A stretch of DNA of 64,000 nt. It comes from Charina bottae. Its lineage: Eukaryota > Chordata > Lepidosauria > Squamata > Charinaidae. Below are positions 58,359 to 64,000 of the stretch, one piece after another. The translations under genes and the position numbers were made by a program. The stretch covers positions 496,001-560,000 of the forward strand of contig JALMGJ010000014.1 of assembly GCA_023362775.1 (NCBI GenBank), read 5' to 3'. Under the pieces are notes generated by a model. It was not told where the DNA came from. It made no database searches and saw only the letters and a list, made by a program, of their open reading frames with translations. The stretch's first letter is position 1, and the number at the start of each line of letters is the position of its first letter.

Positions 58359-60277
58359 CTCGTGTCTTGTCTAAAAATCAGCAGTCTTTGGTTGAGGCCC
58401 TTTAAGAAGCCAGATCACATTCACTGCTCCCACCCTGACGGGGGCCAATAAGGGCGGCCATTTTGCTTAGCTCCCATTTACTATATTGTAGATAACAAGC
58501 CAAGTCTGTCCGGTTTATCAACACTTTTATCTACATTTGACTTTTTTCATCTACTTCTGATTCTATGCTTTTAAGCTGCTGTTTTTGTTCTTTATTTTGT
58601 CATTTTGCATCTGTTTGAAACGATTCATCATAATGTTGCTGTTTTGAAACTGAATGTGTACATTTCCTTCGAGGCCAGTTTAACAAAAAGCATAATCAAA
58701 AGCTCCTTCTAGTTTGTCATCTCAACTCCTTTCCACCTACTGCCATCTAACCCCTAACCTAACCCAACATACGTACATAAGCAAAGCAGATTTTTCAACT
58801 TTGCTCAAAATAATGTTGCTTTGAATCTGTTGTATCCTCCCTCCCTCCCTCGAAAGAAAAGGGAAAGAAATATAGCAAAAAGGCCCTTTCATTTGGCAAC
58901 CTGCGGTTTAAAAGCTAAATCCAGAAAACTATTAAAGACTGCAAGGATTTAGCAAAACACATGGATCCAACATGTTCTTTCGGAGAGAAATAAAGATTAG
59001 AAAGAGCATCTGAGTCACACCAAGGGAAACATGGAGACATGTTTGCTGATGGAGTCACTCTTTGCATGCACTAAAAGACATTTATAAACAAATACAGACT
59101 ACTTTATAATTCAGCAATCAATTTTAAAAGCTGCTAAAAGCAGTTGAAATAGCAGTGAAAATTCTTAAGATTCACATAGCAACAGGAGGGCAAGAAAATT
59201 AAAAGGCTTGGGGAAATGAAAGGGTCTTTTTGTGCTCCAAGGAGAACAGGATAGACAGTGGTAGATGTCTCTTGGGTAAGATATCCATACTGGCAGCCAT
59301 CACCCAAAAGGCCGTTTCCAAAATAGCTAACTGAGTATGCAGGGACTTCTCCAGAAGTTCTCTGATGATGACCTCAGGACTCAGGTAAGATTCAATTGGG
59401 AGGAATATATCTTCTCTATGGCAAACGGAGAGGTCACTTCCAGACTGCAGCCCTTCCTTCTCCTCACCTTTCTGAATCTAGTTTAAGATGCGCCTGAAAA
59501 TGATCTCGGCTGTTTTGATTACTTTCTGATCTGTTTGGACATCTATGCTGGTCTTTGACCGTAATAAAGATTTGTTTGTTTGGACATCAGGATGCTATGA
59601 GGATGGGCATGTTTGCAGAGAATTGCAAGCCAATCCAAGCTTCACCTTTCTGGCCAATAGCAGCTGTGTATAGAGGTCTGTCAGCCAATAATCAGTGCTT
59701 AGTTCCAAATTCCTATGCTGGCATGCAGCAGTTCTCTAATCATGCCAACATACTGTACAGCTGCTATTGGGTCTCAGTAGCTGAGAGATGGGCCAAGCAA
59801 GAATCCCCTCCATTGTTAGGCTATTCCTTCAAGAATAAGACAATTATACATTGCTGTTACTGAAACAGGATTCCCTGCCTTGAAATGGCAGTTCCCCATC
59901 CACAAGTAAAACATTATTGACAGAGGTAAAAATTGAAATGGTTTACAATTGTAAGCTTCCAGGTGGGGCATCATGCAACCAACTGGAGATACGTTGTACA
60001 TGAGTGACGAAACTGTCCCCTTGGATGCAAGACCTCAGAATCAAAGACAAGAAAAGACATTTTGTGCAGTTTGCCCATTCATCTGGCTGTTCTTGAGGTT
60101 TACTCCAAGCCCACATTCATACGAGAAAAACATGAGTCCAATTCTTCAAGACAAGCATTAGCGAATGACCATCTGGGGGTGAGAAATGCATTACCTACTG
60201 TAGATTTGAAGGAGGCCTTATGAAATGATATAATTATATGCCTCTACTCCTAAGATAGAAGGGAACTTTCCTTATCT
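58359..60277. other. Unclassified non-coding sequence
   Basis: No gene or repeat family is recognised. Confidence 0.4.
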
Positions 60278-60396
60278 TTGGCAGGTTGGAGGGGGTTCAG
60301 AGGAGACAGCAATGAAGAGGATACAGACACTTGAGGACAGGCTGAAGGAACATGGGAAAATCAGTCTGGAGGAAAGAAGACTTAGGGGAGATGTAA

Positions 60397-60730
60397 GGGG
60401 CGTGGTGGCTCAGCGGGTAAGACGCCAGGCTTGTTGATCGGAAGATCGCAAGTTCGGAGGTTCGAATCCCTAGCCCTGCGTGCGGAGTGAGCTCCTGCAC
60501 TAGCTCCAGCTCTTGCCAACCTAGCAATTCGAAAGCACGCAAATGCAAGTAGATGAATAGGTACCACTTCGGTGGGGAGGTAACAGCGTTCCGCGCGTGT
60601 CATGCCGGCCACATGACCGTGGAAGCATCTTCGGACAGGGCTGGCTCTTCGGCTAAGAAACGGAGATGAGCACCGGCCCCTAGAGTCGGACACGACTGCA
60701 CAAATGTGCGGGGGGAACCTTTACCTTTTT
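60397..60730 (+). mobile_element. Sauria-type tRNA SINE, full length, nested in LINE remnant
   Basis: The same head, A and B boxes, body and BovB-like end as the copy at 58019. The two copies differ at scattered positions, so they are separate insertions of one subfamily. Confidence 0.92.
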
Positions 60731-60787
60731 TATAGCCATGTTCAGGTGCATAAAGGGAAGTTACAGGGAAGATGACCAATAACTATT

Positions 60788-60870
60788 TTATTTATTTATT
60801 TATTAATCAAATTTATCACCACCCATCTCTACAGCAGTAGACTCTGGGCAGTTTTCCATGACCAGTGAAA
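60788..60870 (-). mobile_element. L2/CR1-like LINE 3' terminus
   Basis: A TTTA tail, then atttatcaccacccatctct and agactctgggcagttttcc, a decayed minus-strand copy of the shared terminus. Confidence 0.55.
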
Positions 60871-61130
60871 CTAGGATGAGAAATAACGTGTAAATTGCAG
60901 CTACCTAGATTTCATTTAAATATAAGGAAAGTCTTCTACAGATTAAGATCTAAATAGCAGTGAAGTAGTCTCCCTATGGAGGTTGTGGTTTCTCCACCTC
61001 TAGAGGTTTTTAAGAAGACGTGAGACAGCCACCTCTCATGGATGGTTGAACTGGTTTTCCCGCAAAAAACAGTGCAGAGGAATTGACCAGATGATTCTTG
61101 TGCTGCCTTCCAGCTCTACGATTCTAGACT

Positions 61131-62720
61131 TTTCTACACTGCAGGAGAAAAGGACGGTTTCTTAATGGGTTGTCAGGTTCGTTGCTGAAGGAAAAGTTGG
61201 GCCTCTTACAGGAGAACACAAATAGGTATGAAATTTCTGGGGCTCCTGAAGGGTGAGCAGATGTGTTATATTTGCAGGCAAGAGCGTCTTGTTAGCCAGC
61301 TTCACTTTTGACCCCCAGCTCCTACCTCTCAACGCAGAGAATAAATCCTCGTCTCTTGACAGTGGAACACACCCATTGGCATCTGTGGCACTGATTTGAT
61401 GGCTGTAATTGTGGCCTCTTTTCTCTCTGTCCCCCAAGAGGCACCGTCTATGCACACGGCAGGGCTTTCTCTGGGTTGGTGTAATGGTTGGGTTTTGTTT
61501 TTGTTTTTTGTTTTAACACAGAAATGTGCAGAGGATATTTATTATTCATCAGTGGAAGACATCGGCAAGCCAGATGGCCAGGAAGTGAAAGAGACTAGCA
61601 GTTTCTGAAGGCACTGTGCTGGAGCACAAAACATTATTTCATGAAAAAAGGAGAACTCCCTGCAGTGGCGTGAAGACCATCACGTTTAATTATGGGTGCA
61701 CATGCTGACCTGGATTGAACTGGGAAGGGGGGTGTATAAAACAAGCAGAGCGCTTCAGACGAGATTGCACAGCATCACAAGGAGCAGGAGGAAAATGTGC
61801 CCGGCGAGATTTGATTTGGAGGCCCTGGTTTCATTATCGGAGAAGAATCCAGTTGGAGCTGGCTTGGAAAGGAACAGTATTCCCAGCCCAGAAGGAAGAA
61901 TGGGAGGCAGACAGAAAGGCAGGGGAGGGAGCCAACAGGAGAATGCAAAGCATGGATCTTGACATGACACAGGGAGAGGTAGTGGGACCTGCTGGCATTA
62001 AATTGCAGGCCAGGGATTGTCCATGTGGACGCTTCCTCCCATTGAAACAACAAAGAAATTAAATGATCTTCAGTAAAGTAGAACAGTCAGCACAAAGCAG
62101 CATGATTTTTTAACTCTTAATTATGTTTCAATGGGGTAGGTGAAGTCTGTTCTTATGTTCTGGACTCTTTTTTTTTTCCTGCAATCTGCAGCTCAATGTG
62201 CAAACTGGCCAACTGCACCAACCAGGACGTTCCCCCCATTTTCTGCAGATGGGCTCCTTCCGGTGTCCCTTTCGGCTCCACTCAGTGGCCTCCACTTTGG
62301 ATGCGACAGTCTTTATTATTTAGAATTTGTCTGCTGCGGTTCCTGTCCCTGATACTTGTTCTGTTTTGCTCAGATAATTTTAGAGCTACGTTGATGTTAT
62401 TAAATAGAAAAGGTCTTGTTGATTACATTCAGGCAGGACCAATTATTCCAACGTTCTCAGATCAAGCAAGACGTGAAAGCCACATAGTCCTTGCTCTGCA
62501 ACTAGAATTAGCAGACAGTCATCTAGCCGCCAGGAGTCGTAGTCAGTAGTAGAAGCACCCTTCATAAACTTCTCCCATATCCTTTGAAAGTCATCTCAGC
62601 CAGTCCTGGTAGATGAAGTGGATTTGATGCAGATGTTATTTAAAACCACTTATAAACCCTGGAAAGGGCAGTCGAATAATAGACAAATGGGTATGTTACG
62701 TGTCCCATCGTCTAGGGAGC
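61131..62720. other. Unclassified non-coding sequence
   Basis: Two overlapping frames near 61696-62062 show no recognisable domain. No repeat family is recognised. Confidence 0.4.
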
Positions 62721-63099
62721 TACAGGTAGTCCTTGCTTAAGGACCACAATTGGGACCGGAATTTCAGTTGCTAAGCAAAGCGGTCATTAAGCGAATCCAA
62801 CCTGATTTTATGACCTTTTTTGTGGCAGTTGTTAAGCGAATCACCATGGGCATTAAGCAAACCATGTGGTCATTAAGTGAATCACACAGTTCCCCACTGA
62901 TTTTGCTTGCCAGAAGCCAGCTGAGTTGCGACGGTCATAAATGCGAACCGGTTGCCAAGCACCCAAATTGTGATCACATGACCATGGGGACACTGCAATG
63001 GTCATAAGTGTGAGAACTGGTTGTAAGTCAGTTTTTTCAGCACCGTTGTAAGTCTGAACCATCACTAAACAAATGGTTGTTAAGTGAGGACTACCTGTA
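62721..63099 (-). mobile_element. TA-flanked MITE, second copy
   Basis: tacaggtagtccttgcttaa on the left and, in reverse complement, tacaggtagtcctcacttaa on the right. The interior repeats TTAAGCGAATC-like words. It is inverted relative to the copy at 9839-10250. Confidence 0.75.
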
Positions 63100-63112
63100 C
63101 ATATTTGGCGGG

Positions 63113-63460
63113 CCCTAGGTGATAGGCCTTTTCTGCTGTGGCGCCCGCATTGTAGAACCTTGGCCTTGCCACTCCTGAGCTTCTGAAGGTCCCTCAAGAC
63201 CTGGTTATAGCAGCAGGCCTGGGGACCCCAGGGGATGGGCGAATTTGTGAGGTAGCTCCATTATTAACATCCCTTCACCTATTCTTTTCTTTTTCTGTTT
63301 TAGTTTTGCTTTTATAGTTTTTAATGTTTTAAATAATTATATGGTTTCTAATGTTTTAATAGCACCTATGGTTTTAGGTGATGATTGTTTATATATTTAT
63401 TGTTTTATCGGATTGTTGTATGCCACCCAGAGTCACTTTCGTGATAAATAAATAAAGAGA
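63113..63460 (+). mobile_element. L2/CR1-like LINE 3' end
   Basis: Decayed ORF2 end (ctgtggcgcccgcattgtag, tgaaggtccctcaagacctg), a T-rich region, then tatgccacccagagtcactt and gtgataaataaataaa. Confidence 0.6.
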
Positions 63461-63601
63461 CTAAAATCCTTGCTTAGGCTGGCATTTATTTGGTTTGCTG
63501 AGTATTCTGCTTGCAACTGATTCTCTTTTGTCTATGAAGGTTCTCAGTCATCCAGGTGGAATTGTCTGTAGCTTGAATCATGTCAACTGGATTTCTATTT
63601 T

Positions 63602-63650
63602 CTCAGTGGAAACGTTTCGCTCCTTATCCAAGGAGCTTCTTCAGTCTGAG
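63602..63650 (-). ncRNA. Hammerhead-like motif, left arm (PLE-A)
   Basis: The reverse complement gives CTCAG, CTGAAGA, the 7-bp stem II, GAAACGTTTC and CTGAG, all intact. Confidence 0.5.
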
Positions 63651-63764
63651 CAAAGTTGGTAAGGGAATCCTTAAATATGTTTCTAGGTGGCTGTGTGACC
63701 TAGCCCCAGGTGCAAGGTCACACAGCCACCTAGAAACATATTTAGGATTCCCTTACCAACTTTG

Positions 63765-63813
63765 CTCAGACTGAAGAAGCTCCTTGGATAAGGAGCGAAA
63801 CGTTTCCACTGAG
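63765..63813 (+). ncRNA. Hammerhead-like motif, right arm (PLE-A)
   Basis: All parts as in the left arm. CTGAAGA at 63771-63777 and GAAACGTTTC are intact. Confidence 0.5.
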
Positions 63814-63965
63814 AAAATAGAAATCCAGTTGACATGATTCAAGCTACAGATGATTCTCTTTTGATTTGAAGCCTTTACTACAAGTCAACTTGAGTAAGTT
63901 AAAAACGACACTTAACAATTTAAGTAATGTAACCCTATACCATATATGGTTATAGCATCTTTTAT

Positions 63966-64000
63966 TTGTTTGTTTATTTATTTATTGAATTTGTATCCTG
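63966..64000 (-). mobile_element. Start of another LINE tail, cut by window end
   Basis: tgtttgtttatttatttatt followed by gaatttgtatcctg resembles the minus-strand tail of the L2-like LINEs. The diagnostic stem is outside the window. Confidence 0.4.

Larger units (their letters stand above)
60278..61130 (+). mobile_element. CR1/L2-like LINE remnant hosting two later insertions
   Basis: 60285-60396 reads RLKEHGKISLEERRLRGD, and 60961-61040 reads MEVVVSPPLEVFKK, two conserved parts of the C-terminal region of CR1/L2 ORF2. Between them lie a Sauria SINE (60397-60730) and a minus-strand LINE terminus (60788-60870). The order of events is clear: the LINE is oldest. Confidence 0.6.
63531..63850. 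mobile_element. PLE-A inverted terminal-repeat dimer with 13-bp target-site duplication
   Basis: The left arm (63566-63701, minus sense) and the right arm (63715-63850, plus sense) form a near-perfect 136-bp inverted repeat around a 13-nt loop. A 35-nt extension (63531-63565) is present only on the left. Exact tgattctcttttg repeats flank it at 63518-63530 and 63851-63863. No coding sequence is included. Confidence 0.92.

Noticed and set aside
61696..62062. Two overlapping frames of 88 and 115 codons
   Set aside because: No recognisable family, and overlapping frames of similar length on both strands suggest chance in GC-richer sequence.

Overview
The window looks like intergenic or intronic DNA from a squamate reptile. 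The evidence is its repeat mixture: RTE/BovB LINE 3' ends, Sauria-type tRNA SINEs that share the BovB 3' end, CR1/L2-like LINE tails with the GGCGG(T)TTACAA-type terminus, MIR-like CORE-SINEs, hAT and other MITEs, and Penelope-like retroelements (PLEs). I found no convincing host protein-coding exon, no structural RNA gene and no CpG-island-like promoter. The only long open frames with recognisable domains belong to retroelements.

Layout. 1-1257: 3' part of a PLE (family A; RT motif D-D region plus GIY-YIG endonuclease), cut by the window start. 2.6-4 kb: CR1/L2-like remnants with an inserted PLE-B terminal repeat. 6.0-7.0 kb: a 134-bp PLE-A terminal-repeat insertion with a 15-bp target-site duplication (TSD), then two BovB 3' ends. 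9.1-11 kb: a CORE-SINE with five copies of a 102-bp internal unit, a TA-flanked MITE and a degenerate PLE-B pair. 11-20 kb: mostly unclassified single-copy sequence. 20-32 kb: Sauria SINE, MITEs, BovB copies (one with about 280 open codons), LINE tails and a perfect 65-bp-arm hAT hairpin. 33-39 kb: an inverted PLE-A element, two Sauria SINEs and MITEs. 43-48.5 kb: a hAT hairpin, a PLE-C inverted dimer, a LINE tail and BovB. 55.0-56.3 kb: a PLE-B whose reading frame is interrupted by a 410-bp solo retroviral-type LTR. 57.9-64 kb: a (TTTTTTGG)n tract, two Sauria SINEs (one nested in a LINE remnant), a TA-flanked MITE, a LINE tail and a third inverted PLE dimer.

The most coherent biology is the PLE set. 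At least three families carry a hammerhead-ribozyme-like motif (CTGAAGA, stem II, GAAACG) in the terminal repeat. Three short insertions (277-473 bp) are head-to-head inverted terminal repeats with 12-16 bp TSDs and the same 32-37 nt asymmetric extension on one arm. They appear to be products of PLE machinery. Two SINE/LINE partnerships are also visible: Sauria SINE with BovB, and CORE-SINE with the GGCGGGATAAA-ended LINE. All family assignments are from reading the sequence, with no database search.
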